NCBI GenBank assembly: GCA_029213195.1
Contig: JARGNI010000001.1
Location: 124,001 to 188,000 of the forward strand
Origin: Verrucomicrobiales bacterium
Lineage (GTDB): Bacteria > Verrucomicrobiota > Verrucomicrobiia > Verrucomicrobiales > DEV007
DNA length: 64,000 nucleotides
Direction of reading: 5' to 3'
Shown here: positions 61,701-64,000 of the stretch, piece by piece
Layout: the number at the start of each line of letters is the position of its first letter
Position numbering within the stretch: the stretch's first letter is position 1
Translations under genes and position numbers: made by a program
Notes under the pieces: model-generated
Databases searched by the model: none
What the model was told of the DNA's origin: nothing
Seen by the model: the letters and a program-made list of their open reading frames with translations, nothing else

Positions 61701-64000
61701 CAGGATTCACCAATACGGACAAGTTCGTTATCGTGAACAGTGATGACACGGATCCGAATGCAGCCGTCACGGTGACCAATGCTTTTGTCGATGACGCGTC
61801 AGGAACACTCACGGGAACCGCAGGAACCGAGCTTTCGGACGGAACTGCTTTTGAAGTTTCCGACGGAGCCAACACCTATGTCTTCACGATCCACTACAAC
61901 GTGGACGGAGCGACGGTGACCCAGGCCAATGTAGGATCCAGTTCTGGTAACGATATTGTCCTTCTTTCGCAGGGAATTGCCGAGACCAGTGTTGAAGTAG
62001 ACGGAGGTGGAAACCTGATCATCACCGATATCAACGGGGGAACATCCGATGACGAACTTTTCATCGAGGAGGTCGATGTCGCGGGAGTTGCCTACTACCA
62101 GGTTCGCGATCTTGGCGGATTGCCGCTGACAACGAGTGAGAACGCTGCCGACTTCATTCGGGTCGACGCGAATACGATTCAGATTCGGAAAAGCATCGTG
62201 ACTGGCGGGTTGACCGTGAATACCCTCGGGGAGACCACCAGCGATGCGGTGACCCTTGGGGGAACTGTGCCCTTTTCGTTTGCAGGACCTGTGGTGGTCA
62301 ATGGAGAGTCGATTACCCTGTTCCAGGATGTGACCGCCGACGCTGCGGGAACTCCGCAGGACGTTACTTTGAATGGTGCGGTGACTCTCAGCACTGCTGT
62401 TGCGGTTACGGGAGCGGATGTCGTCTTTGAATCCACGGTCGACTTCTCTACCTTCGACCTCACTGTAGACACGACGGGTGCCAACAGTGAGATCAAGGGA
62501 GCGATCGCCGGATCCGGTGTTCTCATCAAGCAAGGCCTCGGAACGCTCCGCATGAGTGGAGGTTCCGCGAACAGCACAGGGGCAACCACGGTCGAGGCCG
62601 GTGTTCTGGAATGGGGTGCCAATGATGCGCTTGGCAGTGGCACGGTCACGGTCGAGGCCGGTGCCACCGTGGATGTCTCGTCTCTTAGCGGAAGTAACAA
62701 TGGCGCTACCGGCACCAATGGCAGCCAGCGAGACTACGTCCTCGCCGGAACCGGATCAGCTGGGCAAGGTGCTCTCATCAACTCGACGGGATCCCTCGGC
62801 GGGAACTCCGCAGTGCGCAGTCTCACTCTTACCGACAACACCACGATCACGACAGGTGCTCGTCTCGATGTAGGCTCCGGAGGAACGATTGACTTGGCTG
62901 GTTTCACCCTGACGAAAGAGGGAGCCAATGTCCTGCCGTTCCGTGCCGCAGTGAACGATGCATCGGCCAGCCTGGTCATCAACGCGGGTGGAGTCTACAC
63001 CGAGAATTTCGATCTCACTCTCGACACAGTGGCCCTGAAAGACGGGACTAGCTTCGGAATCTACTCCTACAACGGAACTCCAGGTCAGACCGTGACAGCC
63101 GATATCACGATCGATGGAAACGCCAGACTTCGACATGGTTCCAATAATGGAGCTGGAGGCGCTGGGACGGGTGTTCCGTCTTCCGCGAACAAGTGGGAAG
63201 GAACTCTCACGATCAATGGGGGAACGGCGACTCTTCAGAATGCAGGGTTCAACGCCAACACTTCGAATGTCGAGTTTAACAGTGTCATCTCCGGAACGGG
63301 AACGATTGTGCTTGATGGGAACCGGGCAGATCGCTCGATCACCTTCGGCAGCGCGAATGATTTCTCCGGAACCGTCCAGCAGATCGATCAAGGCACCTTC
63401 ACTCTTGCCAACGGTCTTGCGCTTCAAGATGCGACCCTGGATACTCGGACCACGGCAGTGGGAGACTTGGATTTCGGATCGCTGACTGCGGCTACCTTTG
63501 GAGCGTTGACAGGATCAAATGATCTTGTCCTCGAGAATGGAACCTCTTCTGCGGTGGCTCTCTCGGTGGGGAACAATGATGCCAACTCCACCTATTCCGG
63601 AGAGCTCTCCGGAACTGGTTCCCTTGAGAAGATTGGCACAGGCACTCTTACTTTCGAGAATGATCAGACCTTTACCGGTACGACTACCATCACCGACGGA
63701 ACACTTGCGCTCAGCAAGGGGGCGGGAACGAGTGAAAACGTGCTCGCTGGTTCTTCCGCGATCACCGTGACTACCGGTGCGACGCTGGATGTAACTGCGC
63801 AGGAAAATGGCGTGATCTCCCTGGCCAACGGTCAGATTCTTCGAGGCGAAGGAACTGTAGTTGGAACGATTGATGGGGAGAATGGATCTGTTCTCTCACC
63901 AGGTGAAGGAGGGGTCGGCGATCCAGGGATTCTTTCTACGGGCAATCTCGATTTCATCTCCGGGGCTTCGGTCATTATCGACCTCGGAGGAACGACGGCA
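43706..64000 (+). CDS. Giant LEPR-XLL multidomain protein (gene B), 3' end outside the window
   Basis: ATG 43706 starts a frame with no stop to base 64000, giving 6,765 residues so far. The start is chosen because the basic N-terminus (MNRTTSSRRKRWFFARAMAR) and LEPRVLFSG at residues 49-57 match the expected head of LEPR-XLL proteins. Domain order: LEPR segment; metzincin-like motif at 205-226; beta-helix 1; Ig-like linker; beta-helix 2; two cadherin-like units with nested CBM6-like and F-type-lectin-like sandwiches; a short helix; solenoid with two PA14-like domains, one LamG and seven PATR repeats. No hydrophobic signal peptide is evident, which is common for LEPR proteins. A role as secreted or surface adhesin/scaffold is inferred. 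Any protease activity is unproven. The distal solenoid uses the same header modules as gene A, so the genes are probably related by module exchange. Confidence 0.95.
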   Translation, partial: MNRTTSSRRKRWFFARAMARAYREMLEKRRKKRPGAKTAKQRPLFAEALEPRVLFSGTPVPADPEAGGGEQNEEAAQTAEMLENVSTTDSTIDGIPQAGLEDELTEEDVERLAQEAVARWEASGLTDEQIEALERINYVVDDLGGLTLGKVEGDTIYLDDDAAGLEWFIDETASLDEEFSGYDGYLEALSDEAMEGIDLLTVIMHEQGHILGLADLGGDVDGLNLMHDDLSEGERILPAAGQAVGAVPGSLTGSHELTVGPVADGAALRTAIQNIESVDGINGDPLYEIELIAGTNYDVSGGQLEIRNRTVNVVIEGNGATIDAKDLNRVFYISEGSNVTFRNLTITGGSISNDSGAGLWIDNANVTFEDVTIEGNATGHQDRHGAGFFARGLETTITVLGDFVVQDNNAGGHGGGFYLEQHVVLDASAANSVLIDNNKSGDNGAGFTRTDRDGGGFALNEHATVTLNNAVISNNGSASSGRDGGGFWAIGNSEVHLTGTNDLSGNTAREDGGGFYLADRAVVTMSDTKVENNTATVGHGGGFRTVSALNEVTLSETAAGLSSLRNNMAVNNNGHGGGFWNQGALNITDVDITGNKAGNQGGGFYNYGEGAVVNFTDVNVTDNTSGDGGGGFYNNRAVVNFELSSNAQTNITGNETGVEVDGTTRRDDRHGGGFRTEGTGSITINGANVSNNISTGYGGGFYAGGEHAVTLNDGVMNANVMNTTRGDRDGGAILITEAASVTLNNVDLTNHTTTRRYGGAVAMHTASSTFTMNDGEISGNISNNALNNDSGYGGGIWSIGTVNLTNVDISGNEAKGEGNENVYGGGLAIQGRSGTGNFTNVNVTGNTSWHNGGGVFTGDGQVNWDGGTLSGNLIGGNSGNDSVGAGAFISGETDVTFTNVTVSDHEAESHGGGLYINGRSVVTFDGGEISNNRAGIESDGTVIQNGADGGGIYATDDARLVLKGGVLVTNNTAEEHGGGFAAVADRNIVSIEGAQITNNTASSGEGGGFFNQGTVLFSGSTIITGNRTTVGDESAGTDNVGGGFRSAGTLSRVLTGSMGDIYSRGVPDIVMGTATITLDNNVAHGRGGGFYVTDGIVDLRGSVAGDISISNNGIDSGATSNERRGGGFWASGGSRNTLVRLDNAVIDGNASPRDGGGFYIREGAKVELNEVSITNNTAVLDGGGFRGDGSDTEITMTGGTIQNNTATFENSGGDGSRGGGFRTSGHVSLTNVQVTGNKTDWVAGGNQDRRGGGAAVDGSGKLTANNVTFDGNQSYGVGAGIYLEGLLEATELNVSNHSFLVTDQRREGAGVHATGASKIDWTGGELSGNVSTYHAGGMRMDGSAEVTLTDVDILNNRAQHHATDGDTNAVGGAIYAEGTTSLRLIDSTVDGNIAEGRGGALYFDDTEVTIVNTNITNNRAGVTWDSATGTLSFIANANGNNIQREGGGLWASGEAQIHMSGGQVSGNAAWNGGGFEIRNNTELTLDNVVVEGNVANTGGAARSYEDAEWNVINNTQFLGNVAYNGDGGALYLSSQVEADISDSIFRNNVALHNGEFAGDADRDGAGIYLNSSADVSIHRSTFDENFAHGRGAAVFANHNDAGGLEILDSSFVDNRTTHEATGSIWRGRGGAVSIETATNTAETKIAGSLFSGNVAAYHGGAINVNRGVLDMENTTIDGNISGLDLDTGAGVTFGTDAATTIAAVKAAATRSTNATGGAMMIEAGTDGITASLKYLTVTENQSYAGNAGGIFRNNDSNTNITVNLEDSIVFNNFRDADVNDPVTNPSIRDTQNGINLIGNNIIGVHAGTALSGNTAGLGNTDPGLLALADNGGATLTRAFNAGSSAEDAAASAGEAFDQRGGIRPAGASDLGAFELGATLPTVTITDVEEVSHGPVTEPAQFGATLSGAGTLSWTFTAPSSAQTVLVGDSVAFTPTESGDYTVALSVDGGPVAREFTFNSGTAVSVNDEASLRAAIAAFNSGSADMTVTLDSTGDYTFSSADDLDITNRDNTIVLVGDGASAADTVIDGDDRDRVFDVGSFSHLILRNLTVTGGQVADHGAGIRVSNGFVTLDNVIVEDNEGAGTGGANRVGGAMYITGHSEVEANDVTIRNNTSYGRGAGIYIDHHSALSFSGNTVIDNNDSSRIWNNGHGGGLWASGRATITAEGDLSITNNDAGAGGGGMFLGDEASLDASQATSVTISNNNQNPLQDGNSHGAGFWASNRSSVILNNATIDGNGNPAKGQEGGGFRANTHSSVTITGGAITNNHARTSAGGFRLVDSAIVSLTDVDISNNTANNGGSGGGFFSEAKTSVTISGGSLENNSAQGGGDGGAFFARGRVTIDGVEIQNNTTGANNDAFGGGFYATGQDAVISLTDVDILNNTSADHGGGFHATGGAQVTFDLDTKSQIRITGNSVTGNNGGGGGFFLGQGASVDLNAGAAGQTVVLNGNTTHQHGGAFRTDGGAVTILSGDQSEISGYDLTTVGGANGSGAGFFVSTYGSVDLTNVDILNNTAADEGGGFFTQYFGSVTVTNGVISGNRSNGENNQDGNDNWRNRGGGFFNRGSLVTLNNTDVINNLTLPSTGRTNSQHLGGGFYQEARWSLTEINDGNITGNKSQGDGAGFFVVDGAVSISSSDGSHTISNNETTSVNRGGGGFFALGMADVTIDNVDITSNIATNNGGGFYVTNDATVTVKNAKIDQHTLTGTNRDGAGFYIRERGHVILENVNLENNTATRAGGGFRAESVDARVEITDSTITGNKATDSDGGGFYNQGTVVIRGTEISGNIADDPTPGNDDRDGGGFYSTGWGSSVTLENVTIDNNDAYGRGAGFVLNNGWGDFDNVTVTNNEILSTNRQGGGGWVAGGARLDWDGGAISNNIATNDGGGLALGSLWSDGEAAGLVDLNGVDITDNTAGEQGGGFISYRSNTTLNITNSSISGNQSLRGRGSNYDEAGGGGTIWGGNVTIADTTISNNESAANATGNEAKRGGGLYIRSSYADVTLNDVDITANTGAEGAGLYNWGAVLTMNGGSITNHVAPADTERVGGGMALLGNSENEINNVTISGNIASSEGGGIWAADRAITTLNNSSVVNNRTSDPVGGNNNRVGGGIRIGSDAIFTANRSQIDNNESFGRGGGIYNDGKLTLVESSISENVSQGRDENESRGGGLWSSGGDSQLTVESSTIANNTAYGNYGGGIAFWSGEGSITNSTISGNKAGYDVDGNVVNGGYSSGGGIRMQDGGQNGGFLTIDHSTITENVVKGGDGGGIRRNNGELTISNSILYGNIAEADSTSPRAQDLYGASTIEGNNIIGVLRDETLAPGATVSSDNPGLGALQDNGGPTLTHLPGASAIDAAISSTAAEDQTGQTRNLGVANDIGAVEYEAPTTTDDVVGNTTDEDNAAGGIDLISNDTANSASTLTIQSVSKPSAGGVVTIDGSGTSVTFDPNGEFEHLGTGQQETVTFYYGMESADGYGSGHPVTFIEENGVVAGLAIHHGLSSLAAGGATWVERDQAADNPDGIGNQGGAKAPDEGGAISGKFLQVPNDKGINTGGVDTPPESDPYVDYTIVIETAGTYELFLRGSNMLADSGGSDSVFASIVELQDGTGGANADWYGIGMNTGGNFQWKGGGASENTGSNNSGNATFDLAAGTYTLRLMPRENGVALDAWALVETSAIPNSVVTVNSRVAGPAESQFVTGVLGKAEVVVTGVNDAPIAVDDTASATEAGGADNTIPASGSTGNVFDSTTAEVITLTATLIEGAQRGDSSEVATTNDPFAYDPADPTAVMPDQAYSTSAPADGFHGSGSGDHVISYELAAPVVVVDSSTELIVDLYGRNCCRDRDNNIDIQYLNAAGELIGEIKGLTIPDIAPEHLRVSSLGAVREGETIACFRVVGHDSDSNPTSGNNFSLMELRAAKLVGDNDVDANDTVSLGLATDLVVTDIAFAGAPFPTSTNTGGPVSGQTLIDGAFGTLTIQPDGSYSYEVNEAVLAGIDAGVDPVDTFTYTIADDEGLTDTATLSVTVTSLTDTTTVIYVNDDWAGTTLGASIVDGDLETGAADPAIFGANAFATLADAVAAAKAESQPVTLVINGGTYSEALDLSGASNGLTVRFAEGGATVASLTADANVTLEFDIDGNGGVAGFDFDQLVVTGDVNLGGASLDVSNSALSAAVTPSSELALISNGGATSGEFAALGEGAALTINGEVFAVSYTAGDSNDVALVAAGPVETQVEVVGGNLVITDAPSDATTDSLSIRIGDPDPTNGFYVISGDTVISSNSSGVTRSSVNEIVVPFSSLTAGGTITFDGGDGTDVLTIDLSSNAGAPLQQKIVFNGGSGGLGENDTLVITNGVFTRVVHSMTNGTDGEIDLDDDSNVDIEYTGLEPVDMSGSTATDFIFNLPAGNDNAKLSDIGSGILRLESTDGPATFESTDFLAPTGSITINGAAGDVVTIGSDLDFGGATFTVNGALVDVDGSSNDFSITASQVDLEDVTLDSFNTLGLNVSGSSVISGTVTANVGGLSKSGLGILTISGQMTGSDFTGTVESNGGEVKVEDATNSLNSASTWTVESGSVLEIAGDAAASALGDADVTLNSGEIEFVLPPGSVTDTPNALEARYWDFNIQDLAYRNTGGLFGQGVAAFETFANLNQFIANDLGAATANPDLIGAIDFPAGGGNNSTGGNPFDSIGVNVGTDNMVSVWSGYVHVDSEDYDGNPTTFYTASDDGSMLFVDGEMVVNNNRFQGVVERSGTYDLKPGDHHIVIAFFGGGGGEGMTASWQGAITGGAKELIDASDTGASGNSFFFKREATAVADPNFDLNNNITANGTSTIEMAAELTGVKLDGLTTGQGAALDVVSLGVNQPLEFENSVTLNGAAATTTTIDTLGSPEVILNNVSGDVDLDITGDGTVILPTDNSAGFTGEILAGDGATIEVQADGALGSAAKGTVIESGASLRITGGINYATPEALTISGPGNSNSDGALHSESGDNDFGGPITLGADATIRTSANSLDLIGGIDTAGNQVVFESVSTTRIQTVGITGSGSLRKEDNGTLELWVDNGYTGITDINNGVVDIRTDGALGAGSTTDVAGGATLRLRGDITVGEDITLQNGNGEGNQGVLRNDDGSNEISGTITLASGTPRIDVDGGTTLSLSGQVTGAGGFDKTDSGTLVLENVAANNDYAGTTTFESGTLIVSADNSLGAAGNDTVMWHGTTLELDLAGDYTAAESLVLYSGVTLRNLNSDTTFGDATSSITLNGDATIDSATGGATFSTDASISLGISNLVVTGDGDTDLGGDVTSVDFVDDGSGNFWAAGLAETVYNGNNIANPTAGTIIGGSGLVTSIRAGEANFNQNTVNEGASGPWTFQANNETVVYTGQFFDADGVFEFAENIDDGVLIKVDGVEVLVNTQWNVPTTTASVTGNSAAGAATLDFGMGPDLDGWHDIEIRFGNGSGGAGAVGQNGWASNFGFGLANPVSGNTVDLPASANGGDYAPVSDPGDGSVFRTNLEGRAGIIKQGAGELRLEGNNTFDGLTDVQEGTLVVGAADALGSDDLGTTVADDATLALEGTFTLANEEISVGNSTIHHLGGDTTISGPITVEDRTDGTVTISSDADLLTISSDLNLNLSDLAVQGDGDIAITGQLSDISSPSSHVELLSGDANLNAYYRFEELAGSATALDSSGNGNDGTYANGAENGLEQDSAKGSLDSAVSLAEANSQYISLGKTPAELGLNGSFTVSAWVNLDTLTGDNTILGNAGSSTNQGLHLVVRGNKAHFGFYSTDTAGVQTLSANTWYNIVWRYDAAGNGGNGEQALFVNGSLDVANTAARAPFAGTAPVDIGRWRGGNYFDGTLDEVAIVGRAMSDAEIASLYSASFDADLTKSGSGTLTLSGDNSYGGDTSVQGGDLVATNTTGSATGSGDVTVASGATLRGTGAVSGSVTSTGGTIDSGLSAPADVTDDLGTGGVSFDNTSTFSVELAGTDASAGEYDQIDVAQGGTVAVDGAVLDLSIVGTPGFTNTDKFVIVNSDDTDPNAAVTVTNAFVDDASGTLTGTAGTELSDGTAFEVSDGANTYVFTIHYNVDGATVTQANVGSSSGNDIVLLSQGIAETSVEVDGGGNLIITDINGGTSDDELFIEEVDVAGVAYYQVRDLGGLPLTTSENAADFIRVDANTIQIRKSIVTGGLTVNTLGETTSDAVTLGGTVPFSFAGPVVVNGESITLFQDVTADAAGTPQDVTLNGAVTLSTAVAVTGADVVFESTVDFSTFDLTVDTTGANSEIKGAIAGSGVLIKQGLGTLRMSGGSANSTGATTVEAGVLEWGANDALGSGTVTVEAGATVDVSSLSGSNNGATGTNGSQRDYVLAGTGSAGQGALINSTGSLGGNSAVRSLTLTDNTTITTGARLDVGSGGTIDLAGFTLTKEGANVLPFRAAVNDASASLVINAGGVYTENFDLTLDTVALKDGTSFGIYSYNGTPGQTVTADITIDGNARLRHGSNNGAGGAGTGVPSSANKWEGTLTINGGTATLQNAGFNANTSNVEFNSVISGTGTIVLDGNRADRSITFGSANDFSGTVQQIDQGTFTLANGLALQDATLDTRTTAVGDLDFGSLTAATFGALTGSNDLVLENGTSSAVALSVGNNDANSTYSGELSGTGSLEKIGTGTLTFENDQTFTGTTTITDGTLALSKGAGTSENVLAGSSAITVTTGATLDVTAQENGVISLANGQILRGEGTVVGTIDGENGSVLSPGEGGVGDPGILSTGNLDFISGASVIIDLGGTTA
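43850..43876 (+). other. LEPR-XLL motif of gene B
   Basis: LEPRVLFSG at residues 49-57 follows a lysine/arginine-rich stretch and an AEA spacer. The LEPR-XLL domain marks the N-terminus of very long proteins in Planctomycetota, Verrucomicrobiota and some other bacteria. It is thought to take part in export or processing, but its mechanism is not known. The form here has F in place of the second L. Confidence 0.85.
44093..44420 (+). other. Metzincin-like N-terminal domain of gene B
   Basis: HEQGHILGLAD (residues 205-215, nt 44318-44350) fits HExxHxxGxxD, the zinc-binding signature of metzincins whose third ligand is Asp. MHDDLSEGERILP, starting at Met226, could be the Met-turn. Upstream, LEWFIDETASLDEEF recalls the segment that precedes this motif in other LEPR or calx-beta type giant proteins. 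The domain is only about 100 residues long, shorter than free matrixins. It may be a reduced or inactive protease, or a self-processing module; this is inference. Confidence 0.6.
44471..49330 (+). repeat. Gene B: parallel beta-helix 1 (Pmp-like GGGF/NN repeats)
   Basis: Opens with ALRTAIQNIES and GNGATIDAKDLNRVF, LRNLTITGG style, the usual start of CSLREA/choice-of-anchor-Q beta-helices. Dozens of repeats of the form V.L..V.I.NN.A...GGGF(Y/W) follow, close to the polymorphic outer-membrane protein repeats of Chlamydia, another PVC phylum. It ends with LTRAFNAGSSAEDAAASAG, then FDQRGGIRPAGASDLGAFE, the DxGAxE closing motif. An extracellular adhesive rod is inferred. Confidence 0.8.
49331..49585 (+). 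other. Gene B: Ig/PKD-like linker between the two beta-helices
   Basis: A single sandwich of about 85 residues: TVTITDVEEVSHGPVTEPAQ, TLSWTFTAPS, ESGDYTVALSVDGGPVAREF. This strand order fits a PKD/Ig-like domain. It separates two beta-helices of the same kind. Confidence 0.5.
49586..53845 (+). repeat. Gene B: parallel beta-helix 2 (Pmp-like repeats)
   Basis: Restarts with the opening type seen in helix 1: SLRAAIAAFNSG, VLVGDGASAADTVIDGDD, LILRNLTVTGGQVADHGAG. The same repeats follow (DVDISNNTANNGGSGGGFF, VDILNNTSADHGGGFHATG). The end is SILYGNIAEAD, NNIIGV, DNPGLGALQDNGGPTLTHLP and NDIGAVEYE, a classic choice-of-anchor-Q ending. Helices 1 and 2 look like an old duplication. Confidence 0.8.
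54146..54733 (+). other. Gene B: nested CBM6-like domain
   Basis: Marks are VDYTIVIETAGTYELFLRGS, SDSVFASIVELQDGTGG, ADWYGIGMNTGGNFQWKGGG, AGTYTLRLMPRENGVALDAW. Direct paralogue of gene A 40557-41130, with the same order of motifs and the same host type. Carbohydrate binding is inferred. Confidence 0.6.
54923..55440 (+). other. Gene B: nested F-type-lectin/discoidin-like sandwich with vicinal cysteines
   Basis: Contains ELIVDLYGRNCCRDRDNN (Cys3833-Cys3834, codons 55202-55207) and TIACFRVVG (Cys3885), ending FSLMELRAAKL. A CC pair after an NR-type turn is typical of F-type lectins and related discoidin-like domains, where the pair can form a vicinal disulfide in the sugar site. The Asp usually found before CC is absent here, so fucose binding is uncertain. 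Confidence 0.5.
55781..56362 (+). repeat. Gene B: short beta-helix segment
   Basis: VIYVNDDWAGTTLGASIVDG and AFATLADAVAAAKAESQPVT are the usual opening of right-handed beta-helices in these proteins. The segment then runs VTLEFDIDGNGGVAGFDFDQ, GEGAALTINGEVFAVSYTAG and DSNDVALVAAG, the closing motif that also ends the solenoid blocks of gene A. It is unusually short. Confidence 0.6.
56363..57511 (+). repeat. Gene B: solenoid block homologous to gene A block 3
   Basis: Header PVETQVEVVGGNLVITDAPS. At about 56600-57030 there is a segment (RVVHSMTNGTDGEIDLDDDS, YTGLEPVDMSGSTAT, LRLESTDGPATFESTDF) that matches gene A 7132-7568 almost motif for motif. A PATR-like repeat near 57235 (LSKSGLGILTISGQMTGSDF) follows. 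Confidence 0.7.
57512..58105 (+). other. Gene B: PA14-like domain 1
   Basis: ALEARYWDFNIQDLAYRNTG opens the domain. SVWSGYVHVDSEDYDG, YTASDDGSMLFVDGEMVVNN and YDLKPGDHHIVIAFFGGGGG are the usual PA14 core. PA14 domains bind glycans in many adhesins and glycosidases. Here it is inserted in the solenoid after DVTLNSGEIEFVLPPGS. Confidence 0.8.
58106..59570 (+). repeat. Gene B: PATR-bearing solenoid
   Basis: PATR repeats near 58796 (LRKEDNGTLELWVDNGYTG) and 59150 (FDKTDSGTLVLENVAANNDY), each followed by G.L.(V/I)......LGA spacing and GG.TL.L strands. PATR units are typical of passenger stalks. No insert is seen within this part. Confidence 0.65.
59571..60090 (+). other. Gene B: PA14-like domain 2 (diverged)
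   Basis: WTFQANNETVVYTGQFFDAD, FEFAENIDDGVLIKVDGVEV and DGWHDIEIRFGNGSGGAG follow PA14 or fibro-slime-like strand order (Y.G.F, DD...(V)DG, G.(H).I...). Similarity to PA14-like domain 1 is weak. A concanavalin-type sandwich is the alternative. Confidence 0.5.
60646..61290 (+). other. Gene B: LamG-like domain
   Basis: AYYRFEELAGSATALDSSGN, GSFTVSAWVNLDTLTGDNTI, WYNIVWRYDAAGNGGNGEQA and GTLDEVAIVGRAMSDAEIAS match the Laminin_G_3 order. It is flanked by solenoid and PATR strands, and is the only LamG of gene B inside the window. Confidence 0.85.
61291..64000 (+). repeat. Gene B: PATR-rich solenoid to the window edge
   Basis: PATR repeats near 61300 (LTKSGSGTLTLSGDNSYGG), 62515 (LIKQGLGTLRMSGGSANSTG) and 63622 (LEKIGTGTLTFENDQTFTG). 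A new block header starts at 61976 (IAETSVEVDGGGNLIITDI). The window ends in the globular segment that follows a PATR (SVIIDLGGTTA), so more of the block must lie downstream. Confidence 0.75.

Overview
The window is almost entirely two giant same-strand genes separated by 522 nt. Gene A enters from the left edge already open and ends with TAA at 43183, giving at least 14,392 residues. Gene B starts at ATG 43706 and is still open at base 64000, giving at least 6,765 residues. Both happen to be read in the same phase. No tRNA, rRNA, CRISPR array, insertion sequence, transposase or phage gene was seen. Gene B opens with a basic segment and the motif LEPRVLFSG, the LEPR-XLL signature of very large surface or secreted proteins of Planctomycetota, Verrucomicrobiota and relatives. 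With the GC-rich coding sequence, autotransporter-associated beta-strand (PATR) repeats, polymorphic beta-helix repeats and LamG domains, this points to a PVC-superphylum bacterium. Verrucomicrobiota is favoured over Planctomycetota by resemblance only.

Gene A layout. 5-940: a cadherin-like (VCBS-type) domain with a nested lectin-like sandwich. 941-22168: seven beta-solenoid blocks of unequal length. Blocks 2 to 7 each begin with a recurring header (AET.V..D..GNLVITDI) and most blocks end with a Y.GGDGNDVVLT closing motif. They carry five PATR repeats and five nested LamG domains. 22169-24775: cadherin-like domains and three jelly-roll repeats. 24776-27405: fourteen FG-GAP-type blades, read as two seven-bladed propellers. 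27406-42489: a long cadherin/VCBS array into which seven LamG domains and several other beta-sandwiches are inserted. 42490-43183: a conserved-looking C-terminal sandwich and an acidic Gly/Asn/Pro/Glu tail.

Gene B layout. 43706-44420: LEPR-XLL segment and a small metzincin-like motif (HExxHxxGxxD plus a possible Met-turn). 44471-49330 and 49586-53845: two parallel beta-helices of Pmp-like GGGF/NN repeats, each closed by a D.GA.E motif. 53846-55780: cadherin-like domains with nested carbohydrate-binding-type sandwiches. From 55781 to the window end: solenoid with two PA14-like domains, one LamG and seven PATR repeats, using the same header modules as gene A.

The two genes share several module families: solenoid header and block, LamG, PATR, and a CBM6-like nested domain. 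They look like products of one pool of modules that duplicates and moves between hosts. The likely role is a very long extracellular fibre or adhesin with glycan-binding heads, but no substrate, secretion route or anchor can be read from this window.
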